Shown: piece after piece, positions 48,483 to 61,973 of the stretch
How positions within the stretch are numbered: the first letter of the stretch is position 1
How the letters are laid out: every line of letters starts with the position of its first letter
Source of the DNA: Viscum album
Taxonomy: Eukaryota; Streptophyta; Magnoliopsida; Santalales; Viscaceae
Direction: 5' to 3'
Assembly: GCA_963277665.1 (NCBI GenBank)
Contig: OY728166.1
Location: forward strand, 546,713,219 to 546,777,218
Length of the DNA stretch: 64,000 nucleotides
Program-made: the position numbers and the translations under genes
The notes under the pieces: generated by a model
Database searches by the model: none
What the model was told of the DNA's origin: nothing
Seen by the model: only the letters and a program-made list of their open reading frames with translations

Positions 48483-51400
48483 TGTCATGACCCATCCTCG
48501 GGGACTGTGCTGTGACTACCCCAATCCCGCCTTCCATAGGCCAGGGGATGGAAACTAGTAACAAATTCATAAATCACTAAGCTGGAACGGAATTTCCTTT
48601 ATAAAAGTAAACAAACACAACAGTGTATGAAACAAGAAGTAAACCCTGAGTAAAACTGAATACAAAATTAAGTGATGAAAAGTAAATGGGCCAGTATACA
48701 AACACAAATGTAAAGTACAGTACAATTGAAAGCTAGTACAACTGCAGTAAAGTAAAACAACAAACAATAAGTGGTCCTCTGGGATATCTACATGATGGGT
48801 GTGTACAGATGATCTCCTCAGCACCTCGGGTCCGTCCGACTGCTCCTCGTACGTCTCTCCAAGTGGTCCACCTTCGAGTACCATCCAACTATACAATTGT
48901 CTACCTCTTTCAGTGACGTCTTCCGTCTGCATCCAACACAACATAGTACGGGAATAGCCCTTGTAGGGGTGATTATACGATACTCAGTAGGGACCCTGAG
49001 ACCCTGAAGGTCTCCCAGAATCCATGTAGGATAAACCACAGAAGAAAGACACAAACATGAAGTATCAAACAAATCTACTTAGGTATATGACCATACATAT
49101 CCCTATGTTATCAATCTTAGTTTGGCTCCAACTCTCAAGAACAAGCACAACCCAGTACACATAGGAAAGTAAGTCCAACACATCAATGATAATGATTGAA
49201 AGTCAAAACTCATCTCACACACGTATACATATTTCGTATAGCGATAGAGATGATTAGATGTAGTCATCGATTCATCTAAGCTGTTGGAACCACATATAAT
49301 ACCAGACCAGATAAGATTTTTGACACACATAGGATACAAAACCAGGTACTCTATAGGACCCACAAATGATACAAGTATAGAGGTCAAAACTACCAAACCC
49401 AAACAGGATAAATGAACAGTAGTCATCACCGTCGAACCCACAGAGGAATCCAATACGGTTGTCTTCTCTGTCGAACCCACAAGGGATTCCAGTATAGTAG
49501 TCATCACTGTAGAACCCACAGAGGATTCAAGTAATGTAGTTGACACAGTTGCAACCAGATCTAGGGTTCTCGTACACAACATGCTCGATTCTGGGAGGGT
49601 CCTCTTCTCGAGAAAAGGGGTCGATACATTAACTATCATTAATTCCAGATTTGATGTATCTCGAAGTTCCGTATCCTCAAATGATACCCAACGTGACTAA
49701 AGACGCATCCATCAGACGCCCGGTCTAAGAGTTATTGGCTTTTCAGTTCCAGGGACTCGGTTGGAATTACACTCATTCTAAACCCGACCGTTTATAAAGA
49801 CATAGAAAACTAACTTAGAGAATCTCAAATGGACCTCCTCGTCGCAAGGGTTCCCAGTTCCATAGATGGTGCGTTGATCAGATGCATGGTCAACATGCTA
49901 ATTGCATTTAAACGAAACGGACCCGACCCGACAAGCCCTGTGGTCTGGCGGGCTAGCCCGTCCTCGCTCGGCAGCTCTGACCTGGCTAAGGGGTTGGCCG
50001 AGCCAGATGGGGGAGCATCCTGACCCGGTGGGGTGCATCCTGGACCGATGAGGCGTAGCCCGGACCGCTTCTAGCCACGTCTTGACCAGATAGCCTAACG
50101 GATCGGGGGCGCGGCCCCCGGTTTTCCGAAATTGCGGCTCTGTCCCTCCTGTCTAGCCGGCTGAAATTGGCCGGTCTTCTCTGATGCAAGCAGCCCACAC
50201 GGGCGTTCCACTACTCTTCCACATGGAACATTCGGCTGTTGTGACCTTATTCAACCCGAGTGGCCTTCTTCCGGATGGTTCGCCCACCGAAGAGGCCTGT
50301 GGAGTGCAGGCCGCAGTTCTCCCCAGCATCGCGCTGAGAGGCGGCGTGGTTCTCCCAGCCCGACCAGATTTTTCTGACCAGTTCTTTTTTGGCTGATCGG
50401 CCCATGGATGTGGGCCATGGTCTCCCTTCTATGCAGCACTCGATGCTGCGTTCCTCTTTGGGCCAGCTCATGGCTGCTGTTGCCGCCGCCTCCTTCGGTC
50501 ATCACTGCCACCTCTTCCAACATCGTATCAAGATTGAATAAATACGTGAAAATACTGAGGGTCATCAGTCCATGTTCATTTGGCTCATACCCTCCACGGT
50601 AGGCAGTAACAAATGGTCAAAGACGATCACTTGAATTCAACAAGAATGAAGGTATAATTTATTCAATTTAAATTATACAAACCCCATACCTTGATTTCAA
50701 GAACGGTGCATCACAACGAGCTGTGGAAGGTGAGCATTGCGGAGGTCGAGCATTGAGGAAAATGAACATCTATTCCATTGACTTTGGGGTGTGTCTGAAG
50801 AGGGTGCGTCTTTAGTGAACTTCATCGCATTCTTGGTCAGAGTTGTTCTTCATGGAATAACGGTGTTCTTCTTCAAGATAAGAACTCTATTCTTATAATT
50901 CTTTCGAGCCTCCGCAACACAAAAACTTCCAAACAAAATTATAGCTTAGGCTATTATATTATTCCCACATGTTTTTCAAAATTCATACACTTAAATTTAT
51001 TAATTAATTTGTGGAGTTAAAATAATTAATTCAATGTGTTTTCATATTAATGAAAACAAGTGGGAGGTGGAGAGGATCCACCATAATTAAAGGAAATGTT
51101 GGCAAATTAATTAAGGGGAGATAAAGTGGAGTTAATGGGGAGTTGAAGGGTTTAGGATTGTGTGTGCCCCACCACACTAAATCCTATCAAGGGAGGTTAT
51201 GTGGGATTTGGGCCCCACCCCAACACCCCTTTTGAGGAAATAACCACCTCTTAAATAAAATTGTACAATAAAACAATTTTATTTAATTTCTTACGAATTC
51301 CCAAATTATAACTTTCAACTCGCATAAAACAAAACTACGGTAAAGGTCCCCATAAGTGAATACCAGCACAATGTTTTCATCAGTGTCCTCAAATTTCAAT

Positions 51401-51585
51401 TCCGAGCCCCATTTCCAAATATAGAAAAACCCGCGCATACGTTTAGTGAACGTACACAAACAAAACTTTAGAAAATGATTTTGGGCACACCGGGCCACGG
51501 AATCAGGCGCCGTTAGAAACTACAGACTCGAAATATTCAAAAGAATTTAAGAAAAAAAATTCCATGAAATTTCTGGGTCTTAACA
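48483..51585 (-). repeat. Element 2 right LTR (5' LTR of the element)
   Basis: Opens TGTCATGACCC (TG intact) and closes GGGTCTTAACA. It aligns with the left LTR throughout. It holds the 39-bp units (49,431-49,550) and a GC island (about 49,900-50,520) with the inverted repeat GGGGGCGCGGCCCCC at about 50,104, which pairs better here than its counterpart in the left LTR. Confidence 0.92.
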
Positions 51586-51590
51586 TATAT
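51586..51590. repeat. Target site duplication of element 2, right copy (TATAT)
   Basis: Directly follows the terminal CA of the right LTR and matches 40,498-40,502. Confidence 0.75.
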
Positions 51591-54150
51591 AATCCCATGA
51601 GACAATTGCATTACCAATTTTTTGGTGGGTTATTATGGACCCAACCAATACATTATAATATGTACATGGATATTGGTTTTACAAGATAAATTGAATTCAT
51701 TGATGAATTACAAGCATGATATATCCCAAAATAACGATATGGGTCTCAAAATCCCAACTTAATATAAAACCGATGGATGAAAAATATATATTATCAATAA
51801 AATAAGTAAATTAACCATTTTATAAGTTTACTTTTTTAGAAAATAAATTTAAATTGATCATGTGGTTTAATTGAAGAAATAATTCATATGAAAAATGTAG
51901 TAAAATAATAGAAGCATATATACATAACTGATAATTTTTGAAATTTGAAAAAAATTCTTAAATAGATTAAATTATATTACAGAACATAATTATTCAAAAA
52001 TATGTTTCCAATAAATTTTTGAGGATTTAGAATATATAAAAATAAGAAAATAATTTAATGGCGAGATATATAAAATGGACATAGGCATTGGGTAGTTTCC
52101 TAAATTTAGGTTCACATAATTGAGAAAATTTTGAAGAGGGCATAAAATGTAGATTCCCCCAAAAAATGTGAATAAATATAGGAATATATGTAATGATTAT
52201 ATATATATACATATATTATGATAAACATTATAATAATTAATGTTATAAGGGAAAAAACAATGTGAAGTTATAAAAAAGGCATCGAGGGTGGTTTAGAGTA
52301 ACCCTTATCATATGTCTAAATGGTTTATTAACAACCATATATTATTCTCAATAAATAAATTAATTTCATTAAAAATATTCTAATTAACATAATTCTTCAA
52401 TTTTTATTTTTCTATGGTCCATTTGTCAATATTTTTTTATTTACTATTAGTAATTTTTTTGTTACATCAGTTATTAGAGGTCATTTTGTTGACATCATTG
52501 TTACAATTCAGTTTTATCGATCATTATCAATGGTATTGTATATTAACATCATGATCATAATAATTATGGTGGTTATTTCTTATTATTTAAAAATACTAAT
52601 AATGTTTCAAGGTTTACCAAAAAAATATCCAAATTATGAATGGTGTCATGATAAGACCTCGTAAGATTGTTAATGTTACAATATATCTAAATTATTTTTT
52701 AATTATCTATTTTCATTTATTATCATTCTAGATTATTAATTGAATATTAAATATTTTTTATTTCTTTATAAATACATTTTAAAATTTATTAATTCCAGGT
52801 GTTCAAGGGAATCAAAAAAAATCATTCATAGATGTTTTTGTTCATATATACATATGGAGACATTTTCATGTCTCCAAATGATAGAAGAGAAAGATATTAA
52901 ATAGATATTTCATTATTGTTATAAAATTTTATAATTATAAATATTATTCTATTATCATTATTTCATGGATATAGTGAAATTTTGAGTAGATGAAGTGGAA
53001 ATGAACGTGGAATATTTGGGAGGATAATATTATATTCACATGAAAATTCTCCACTGGATAAAACATTATGACACATTATCTTGTCCAATATTTAAGAACA
53101 ATGATTAAAAAGAATGGGGAGTGTTACATAGATAGAATATAGAAGAGTTTTGGATGATTTATGTCTTTATAGTTAGTGGAGAAATTTGATGATTTGTACT
53201 AATTTTATATGAAATTAAAAGGCAAATTTTGTAAAAATTAATTATTTCACACTAAAAAAACTCCATTATTCAAGTCAAAGCCTCTAAAAATGGAAAACAA
53301 TGGTTTTAAGACAACATAATTTTGATAATCCATCAAATAAAATATTAAATAAATTTCTCAGATTTCAAAAATTCTTTCACATAATTAAATAGGTTTTACC
53401 CTTTTAACCATTAACATGATATATCCAATTTTACCCTTTGAAACTAATTTTAATGTATAAAATTACAATTTTAAATTAATTAATAATTTTACCTTGTTTA
53501 ATTTAAATAATAAAATAATTTTATAAAATAAATCAAAAAATATTAACTGAAATTAATTTCCTTATTAATGTCCAAAAAATTAAAAAAACAATTTTTTAAA
53601 TTATCCTTTTTATGCATAATGTTTATGTGTTGAAATACATTTATGGTGTTCATAATTAAAATGATATTTAAAATTTCAGTTGTTGTTGAAATATAATAAT
53701 GTGACATTAAAATGAATCGAAAATGTAATATTCCTATGGAATTTATTTTTAATGATATATATGAAAAATAGATTTCATAATATTTTTGTTGACATTCTAA
53801 AATGATATTCATGGCTTTGGAATATTGAACACAATAATTTTAAAATCATAATTTTATATTAAAAAATGTTGTCATATATTAAAATAATGCACTTACATAA
53901 ATTAATAATTTTACTACAAAAATAAATTTTGGGATCTAAAAAATAATTTATCTTTGTCAAAGTCATTCATAGTTAATAGTAATTTCAAAAAAAGAAATGA
54001 TATTTGAACAAAATGTGTTAGGAACACCACCCTTAAAAGAAACCCCTCATGAGATGGAAATGAAAGAAGATATATATGATTAAAAATGGCTCCAAAATCA
54101 ATTAAATATTTTATTATACTCATTTTATGTCATATAAAATATTAAAGGCA
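51591..54150 (-). repeat. Probable continuation of the 5' LTR of element 3
   Basis: Blocks in this stretch match 31.1-32.7 kb at a near-constant offset of 21.0 kb. With the LTR start at 38,344 this fits one LTR split by element 2. The right end would be expected near 54.1-54.3 kb. No gene seen. The 69-residue frame at 53,914-54,123 is AT-rich and unremarkable. Confidence 0.45.
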
Positions 54151-54159
54151 TGAAACTTT

Positions 54160-55370
54160 AGGAAGATGGAAACATTGTTCATGACTCACCATTGGAATGA
54201 CCTAACGTTGGAAGACTCATTAAGGGACATGCAACTGTTAGATGAACAGTAATCTTGAGTCACCATCATGAGATACCAGTGCCAGTAACCATTGTGAGAT
54301 ATGGTTGCTAGTAACTATCCTTACTCCCTGGTCCTAACTTACCAGTCCTGGCTCATAGGTCCTGACCCACCGCTCTAACTCACTACTCTAACTCACTAGT
54401 CCTGGCCCACCATCAGTGACCTGTCGTAAGGAATCATCATCGTAACTCACTCTCACGACTCAATGCCAATGACCTACCATCACTGACCAACAATTGGAAA
54501 ACATGGAAAATGGAAATTTTTGAATGTGTTGAAAAAAGTCACTATGTCCTCTGAGAATACTTCAACCACAAGAATTTGACCAAATAACAGAACAGACAGG
54601 TCTGTTTCATTAAATCAGATACCTCTCAAACTATTCTCTCCCCAAGTAAAAAATAACAAAATGCGAATGAAATTATGGGGTTCTAATAACAACCTAATGG
54701 TATACCTCTCAAGGATCACACTTTTCTTGAAACACTGCTACTAAAATAAAAGTTCAATGATAAAACATTTCAAATCATATCTCTCTTAGATTATTTCTAA
54801 TAGATGATTAAAATATTCTGGTGTTGGGGTCATGAAATAATGGTATTAAACCCAATTTACATTAATTAAAACGTTAATGGGGTGAAAATGACGGAAATTG
54901 GAAACAATGTTCATGAATCTCCATCGGAAGGACCTATCTTTAGACACATTACCATTTGACGACTCACCATTGTATGAGCTTCCATTGGATGAATCACCAT
55001 TGGAAGACTCATTGTAGAATGAGATTCCTTCAAAAGTCACCTTTAAGACTCACTGTTGTGAGTTACATTTTGGGATGCTTCTAGTGCGATTCACTTTTGC
55101 GAGCTACCATTACGAGCCACCATATTGACTCACCAGTCCTAAACCACTGTTGTGACTCATCGCTTCGACTCACTGATCCTGACCCACCGTTAGTGACCTA
55201 CCATCATTACTCACTATTGAGACTCCCGATTGTGCGTCATTATCACTACTCAGTGTCGTGACTCACCAATAGAAACCAACCTTTAGTGACCCACCATTAG
55301 AGAACATAAAAAATAGAAAATGTTGCAATGTTTTGAAATACGTCAATATGACATCCCAGAACACTTCAAC
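54160..55370. repeat. Duplicated minisatellite of ACTCACC/GACCCACC units
   Basis: Two copies of a 400-490 bp segment, about 54,160-54,570 and 54,880-55,370, share the same ends: GGAAACATTGTTCATGA against GGAAACAATGTTCATGA, and GAATACTTCAACCAC against GAACACTTCAACCCC. Each is filled with short irregular units such as GACTCACC and CCTGACCCACC. The minus-strand frame at 54,846-55,040 with S-S-N-G repeats is a product of these units, not a recognised protein. Confidence 0.75.
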
Positions 55371-56439
55371 CCCACTATTTAAAGGAATGGAGATATCTAG
55401 GATATTAGAAAATGGTATTTCTTATTATTCCACTAAAGACTTAATTTTTCAACAAAAAGTAAAAAAATCAACAAAATAGAATTTTTAAATTATAAATCCA
55501 ATGGAATTTTAATTTTTTCAAATTAAAATTTTTTAATTGGTGAATTTAACATGAAAATAGAATGATAATGAAAAACAATATTTAATAGGAAAATTGATAT
55601 TTTGATATTAACTTTCTGATTCATATCCCTTATAAATTATTAATTAAATTAGTGTTAATCAGTTATTTATATAAATTATATATTTATCCATAATATATTT
55701 ACCATTATAAAAAATATTTTTTCCTTTTAAAATTAATTTTTTTAAATACTTTTTTATTAATAAAAGGATCATAATTTTAAAAGATTTAATTTATCAATGA
55801 ATTGGTATTTGAAAAAAAATTATATTTTCTTTTTCATATGATTCATAATGTGGTTACCTTCATATCTACAAAATAATAATAATAACTACTTTATGATAGT
55901 TATATTTGTAGTAATACGACATTTCAATGATTATTATGGGGTAAACAATGTTCTTTGATAAAAAAGAATATTTTAAAGAAGAAATTAATACAGAATTTTT
56001 TGGACATTAAAATATAACATAGATTCATTTTTTTTAAAAATGTTGATATATAGTTTGAGAGAAATTTAAAATAATGGAAAATGTTGAATATTTAACAAAA
56101 AATTTTAATTGAGGTTGAGTGTTATAAAAATAACTACTGATCTTATGAAACACTATTAGAACAACTTCTTTTTGTCTCTCATATTTGGAAAACATGATTA
56201 CCATGAATATGGGACTGGAATCTATCTTAAAATCCTCCTTGAACAATATTTTATTGTTTTTTAGATTAGCACTATTGGGATGGAATGTTTGATCTCTCTC
56301 TTAATATTTTTTTTACAAATAACATACTTAATCTCTCTAGACAATAAAATTTCAAAAAAATATTCATGGAAAGAACTCCCAGAATTCAACACTATTTTTG
56401 GGAATAATTTTACTATATACAAAATAATTAAAATGATTA
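55371..56439. other. AT-rich intergenic sequence, no gene seen
   Basis: Only short chance frames; nothing recognised. Confidence 0.6.
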
Positions 56440-57950
56440 AACCCTAGAGAGCTCTATGCTTCGACCAAGATCTCTCCTATGTGGTTTCAACCCCTTTGCT
56501 TACTTCAAATTCTCCCCAAAAATGTTTCCACATCATTTTGGTAATCTCAACAGATCAGATCATTCTTGTGATAGGTGTTATGGTCCTCAATAGAGGTTCA
56601 AGATGATTCGATAGCTTTGGACGGGCCTTCGCCAGTTGCTGATGGGTGATAGTGGCCCTCACCTGTGATGTTGGAAAATCTATGCAGATGGTCTGTGGTG
56701 TCCTTCGACAATGATGTTGCCAGATATGTGGATATGGATAGTGGAGTCATGGTAAGGATGTAATCTCTCTTTCCAATGAGGATTTCTTTGAAGATGAATG
56801 CAGTTGTTTCAGGTGATTACGGGGCACCGATATTCAATGGATCTATTGACTTTATTCGTTTGACATGGAGGCGATCTGATGTGGAAATATCCAAATCTGC
56901 ATGGATTCATGGGTCATTGGTTATGTTAGGAGGTTTCCTGGTGATTGGTGATCTGTGTGGATCCATATTCATGGTGGTAGAGAGAGGGACTAGATCTGAT
57001 TGTTCCATGATAGCAGTGATGGTGGATAAGGGATTTATTGTCTTAATTGTCGAGGTGTTTAAATTGAATTCAGGAGTGGTTCAACGGGCTCTATTTCAGT
57101 ATGTTGGGGCAGCAGAACAATAAACCAGCATTACATGCATGCTAAACAACCAAAAATTAAACAAGGACATACCTGGAACTATTATTTCAATAATGTAAGA
57201 AACAAAACAAAAAAGGAATGTGTTGAAATAGTAAATGGACACAAGGATTTAGGGGATTCATCCCCTTTGAAACCTACTGCATGATAAAAACACCTCCCAA
57301 GGACACCATTTTATTAATTTCCCAATGAAAACCAGAAACCCATTAAATCCAACTGAACTACCAAGAAGAAACTAAGTAGACTACTAGAAAGAGTTAAAAG
57401 TTTCAAAGATAAACTAGAACAACAACTAAAACATTCAATGCTGGAAATCAAAATTGTCCATAGGTCCTATTATCTTCAAGTGGTGGAAGGTTGTGTCGTC
57501 GTCTTTGGACATGTGGTTTGGATCCGAATCACCGACAATTGTTTTCTTTTATAGAGGTTCTGGAAATCATCATTCAAGGACACCCTTATTCAGCATAGAA
57601 GTGATGTGGTCTCCACTTAGATCCAGCTGCGGGGTAGGTGCCAAAAGAGAACAGGAGGTGACTATCTTCTCCAATAGAAGGATGATTGAAGAACTAGGAA
57701 AACCATAATTGGGGTTCACCAGGGAAGAAAAAGAGGCACCACTATGGGAAAGATCTGATGATAATGGAAATCACACACTCTAAGGAAGAGGCGTAGTAGG
57801 GGTGATGAATCACCCTACGAACAACCTTGCCTCGTAACTACATGACCCTATCAAGGGATTCTATGAAGAAGATGCTAAATAGATTAGCCAAAATAGAATG
57901 TGAAACAATATGGAGAAACATATGGTCGTGATTAAAAGGGTGGTGAATGG
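56440..57950. other. Less AT-rich island of unknown nature
   Basis: Base composition is visibly more balanced than in the neighbours. Two plus-strand frames (56,776-57,123, 115 residues; 57,454-57,708, 84 residues) show no motif I know. They lack a common frame and their surroundings look like decayed repeat. It could be a worn non-coding retroelement or an old gene fragment; I cannot tell which. Confidence 0.4.
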
Positions 57951-60900
57951 ATCAACTTTCCAAAACAAAGGAGGTAGTATAAAACCAGAAAACCAACATG
58001 TATCGTGAATAACTAGAAAAAAAGAAAAACACGGTCAAATATCTTGCATGAAAAAAATTAAAAAAAGAAAAACAGATTAAACACATTTAATATGAAAAAA
58101 AAATTAAGAAAAACCTTAATTAACAGGGTATTTAGCCACTAATCTGGTATTGGCGGTAGTGTCATTATGTGATTTTCCAACAAATTCAGTTTATGAGTTT
58201 GGCCATCGGGAATATAATGGGTTCTCCCTAACCCCACATAAAAATGGATTTGTCCTTTTGACATGTAATGGGTTCTCCCAAACCCATTTCGAAAGGGATA
58301 TATATTTTTATTATTCTTTTTTAATATAGGGTCTGGTCCTCAAGACGTATTAATAAAATGAGTAAAACTACTTTTTTATTATGGATAATGTTTTCAATCA
58401 TTCCTTTCAAAATTACTAAATTTTTAAAATTAGTTAATCAGTATAATTACTAGATACTTGTCAATTTTATATCCCATATATATCCATTTTAACCTAAAAA
58501 TGTTAACCTCATCTTATCCATGAATGAAATCGCATGGTTTCTCATTATATAACTAATATTCTAAAATTTCAGTAAGGGAGATAGACATAAATAATTTTGA
58601 AAACCATGAATACCCTATTAAATGAAAAAAATAAGAAATATTATACTGTTTCACCCATTACAACTACTATAAAACTATCATCAAAGTCCAATCCTTTAAA
58701 TTTTGAATAGTATATTCTTTACAATTGTGATTTTTTTATCATGAAATATTTTTTCATTAATCATGTTTTGAAACAGTCACTGTGTTCCAATAATATTGTT
58801 GTTGATAGGTTAGGTAACTAACATAGATGATTCATTTATCTATGTTTGGTCCACTTATACATTCATACCATCAACCCACATTGGATGATTCAATGATTCT
58901 TTAAGAATATTTGGCTCAACATTAATGGACAATGAAATATAACTTCATTCCCTAGATTTCACCTAGCTTATACATAATGATTTGGATCTCTAAAAATATA
59001 TTGTATATAAAAACCCCCTTCAAAGACTTGGATGAAATGAATTGGGTTGTTCTACATCTCATGAAAAGGATAAATGAACTTCTATAACATAAATGTTTCA
59101 ATATATTTATAACTATAAGAAAATTATCTTGGAAGTTTAAAAAAATATCACTATTACATTTGGAAAAATCTTTTTATGTATGAAAGTAATAATTTAGTGT
59201 TTATGAATATTTACATTATTTTTATCAAAAATTATTCCAGTAATTTTGATGTTGATATAGTTTCCTCTTCCATTTGGATGATATACGTATATGATTCTAG
59301 ATTAACCTCTTTTCTAAATAATTCATATGGTTTATCTTTGGAAATTGATAATAGAGTGTATATAATGAAATTTAAGATATGTTATAATTGGAGTGTTTCA
59401 TTAGTATATCTCTTACAGATTCATTTACAAATTTGTTGTGAAAGATATCTTATTTTATAGCAGAACCACTTGAATAATTTATTTATTTGAAAAATATCAA
59501 GATGTATTATACTAAATTAGAATATTGGAATCCACCCCCATAAAGATTATATGAATTATTTATAAGAATATATTTTTTATGGAAAAATTGGGTACTATTT
59601 CTATAGTGGATACTATGCTTCCCATAATAAAAATTAAATATTTAATTCGGGAACTCTGCTCCATTATATATTAATTTCATGTTAAAGGTGAAAATAAAAT
59701 GTATCTTTCACTACATATAAGACAATTTAACATCATATGATCATTCGATTTAGGTTATATAAAGATTATTAATTTAATGAAATAATAATCAATTTTATAA
59801 TAAATAATGTACACATATATATTATTTTATTTTTCTCATGGGGTCCCAAATCTTTGAATTCATTAGTTATGATAGATGTGCTGACATAACTTCAACATTC
59901 TGATGTGGTGAATTCACAATCCACCCCTTTTAATAGGATGAAAAAAATCCAATATCACTCCATCTTCATAATTTAATTATCATGAAATCATTCCCATTGA
60001 GCGATATTCATAATATATATATGGTAAATTTGGGAAATCCATTGATTCTAAATCATATATTCTTATTTTATTATTTCATAAATGAATTTTTAGAATCACC
60101 CTATTGAAATAAATTACCTCTAGTTGGTTATACCCATGTAATAACTATTAAATCTTCAAGTTTCATCACTAAAAAAATCCTTCATAAAAAACAAAATTTT
60201 TGTTATTAAAATATTGTTAAATGAAAAAAATTTGTGTTTCAATGCCTTATAAATTGGTTTTTTTCTCGTTTCACCTTTTATTTCCAAAAAATACTTCAAC
60301 CAACTCCTTTAACATTTAGTGCCCTCAAACATCAATTGGAAAATAAGCCTCACATTCACATTTAAAAAAATATCAAAAGTGATAAATTCTATATTATGAG
60401 GGTGAAAAATTAACCATTTAGGATTCATATATTATTTATAAGATTGAGCCTTAATAATCTAAATATTCATCACTCTTTTATCTTCTTCTCTTAAATATTT
60501 TGTGCATTGAAACTCCGATTTTTTAACAGACTCAGATTATAAAATATTAACATCATATTAAATAAAATGAATGACAGTTGACCCCAAATATATTAGGTAA
60601 TTATATAATCCTATACATTATTATATATATAGATATTATTACAATCTTTTAGTTATACTTCAATACACACAGCACATGATTGAAGGAAACATGATACTAT
60701 ATTTAAATGATATTATTTAAATATTACCATTAAATACTAGATGTTAAAATGGTTTATATAAATATTAATAATAAATTTATCAAAATTATATGAATTACAA
60801 ATTTATAAAAAAATAAAATGGATATATAATGATATAGAAAAAATTAGATCAACTTGAATGAAAAGAAAATTTTTTCTGAAGAAATGTATTCCTCTAAAAC

Positions 60901-61973
60901 GTGGTTTTGTCACTCTTTGGGAACATAATTTTTTACTATATTATTCCTATTTTTTATTTTAACAAAAATATTTTAAAGAAGAATATATAAATTTTCTTAT
61001 ATTTTGTTTTTTTTAGAAATCATTCTTATTTTCATGAATATTAATTGAATTTTAAGACATATCTACATTTTGATTTGAAATATTTTTGAATATAAAATAT
61101 ATTTTTAATTTTTATAATTTAATATATATATATATATATATATTATACCAATTTATATCATTATAATCATTTTCATATTCAATTTTTATATAAAAACGTT
61201 GTATACATTTTTTCAATTTTTCGTTGAAAATTTTATATATCATGACATATATCCGTTTAATTTTAAATTAATATTTTGCTGTTTTTCAATGATATTTTTT
61301 TTAATGGATTAAATAATTTTAATAAGAATAACTAATATAATATAATAAGGTATTATGAGTTTTTTATCAAAATGAAATGTAAAAAAACTAAAAATTATTT
61401 ACCCTGATTATTGTAAAAATTGATTGATGATGTTGTAAAACTAAACATATAAGGGTTAAAATGAGAGAAATTAATTTCTGAAATCTATTAGATATAAATA
61501 TTTGGACCATTTCATGACTACGTTTAAAAAAAATCCCCATTTTGGACCCTTTTTTAATATAGATAATATGGGTACACCATTTTATTTTTAAAAATAACAA
61601 TTTTCCACCCACCACATTTATAAATGGACACACACTCTCCTATAGTATTTGAACCTTCATAACTATTTGGATTGATCAATATCATAAAACATACCATACC
61701 AATTTCAATAATATCATCCTAGGGGCCATGTTTTAAGAATAAATTCATCATAGAAGGATTTCAGTGCAAAACTAATGAGGATACCTAAAGAAGAGGTAAT
61801 GTTATTCAATGAGCGTTTTTATTTTATTTCTTCATTTTCCTACTTAAATTATATATACACCATAAAAATTTAATATCCCCATTATATTCCATATACTGGG
61901 ATATATTTATTTTAATTAACCGACCTACAACCATCTCCGCTTGAACCAAATGTGTTACAAAATTATCCTTTTT
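57951..61973. other. AT-rich intergenic sequence, no gene seen
   Basis: Contains a short direct repeat (TAATGGGTTCTCCC at 58,215 and 58,266) and an AT microsatellite (61,122-61,144). The 94-residue frame at 59,176-59,460 has no convincing family match. Confidence 0.55.

Larger units (their letters stand above)
40503..51585 (-). mobile_element. Element 2: older full-length copy of the element 1 family
   Basis: An 11,083-bp element with LTRs of 3,168 and 3,103 bp, the same primer site and spacer, the same internal length (4,812 against 4,832 bp) and the same domain order and strand as element 1. About 19 mismatches in the first 100 or so LTR bases by eye is roughly twice the element 1 value, so it inserted earlier. 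The polyprotein has changed frame at least twice and has many stops. Three LTR ends have changed from TG/CA. The target duplications of elements 1 and 2 differ, so they are separate insertions. Confidence 0.93.

Noticed and set aside
54846..55040. Serine-asparagine-glycine repeat protein on the minus strand
   Set aside because: The residues simply translate the short DNA units of the minisatellite.
56776..57123. 115-codon frame as a real gene
   Set aside because: No known domain, no supporting second exon or frame, and surroundings look like decayed repeat.
59176..59460. 94-codon plus-strand frame as a copia fragment
   Set aside because: A weak likeness to a copia protease-region pattern, but no second block supports it and the frame is AT-rich.
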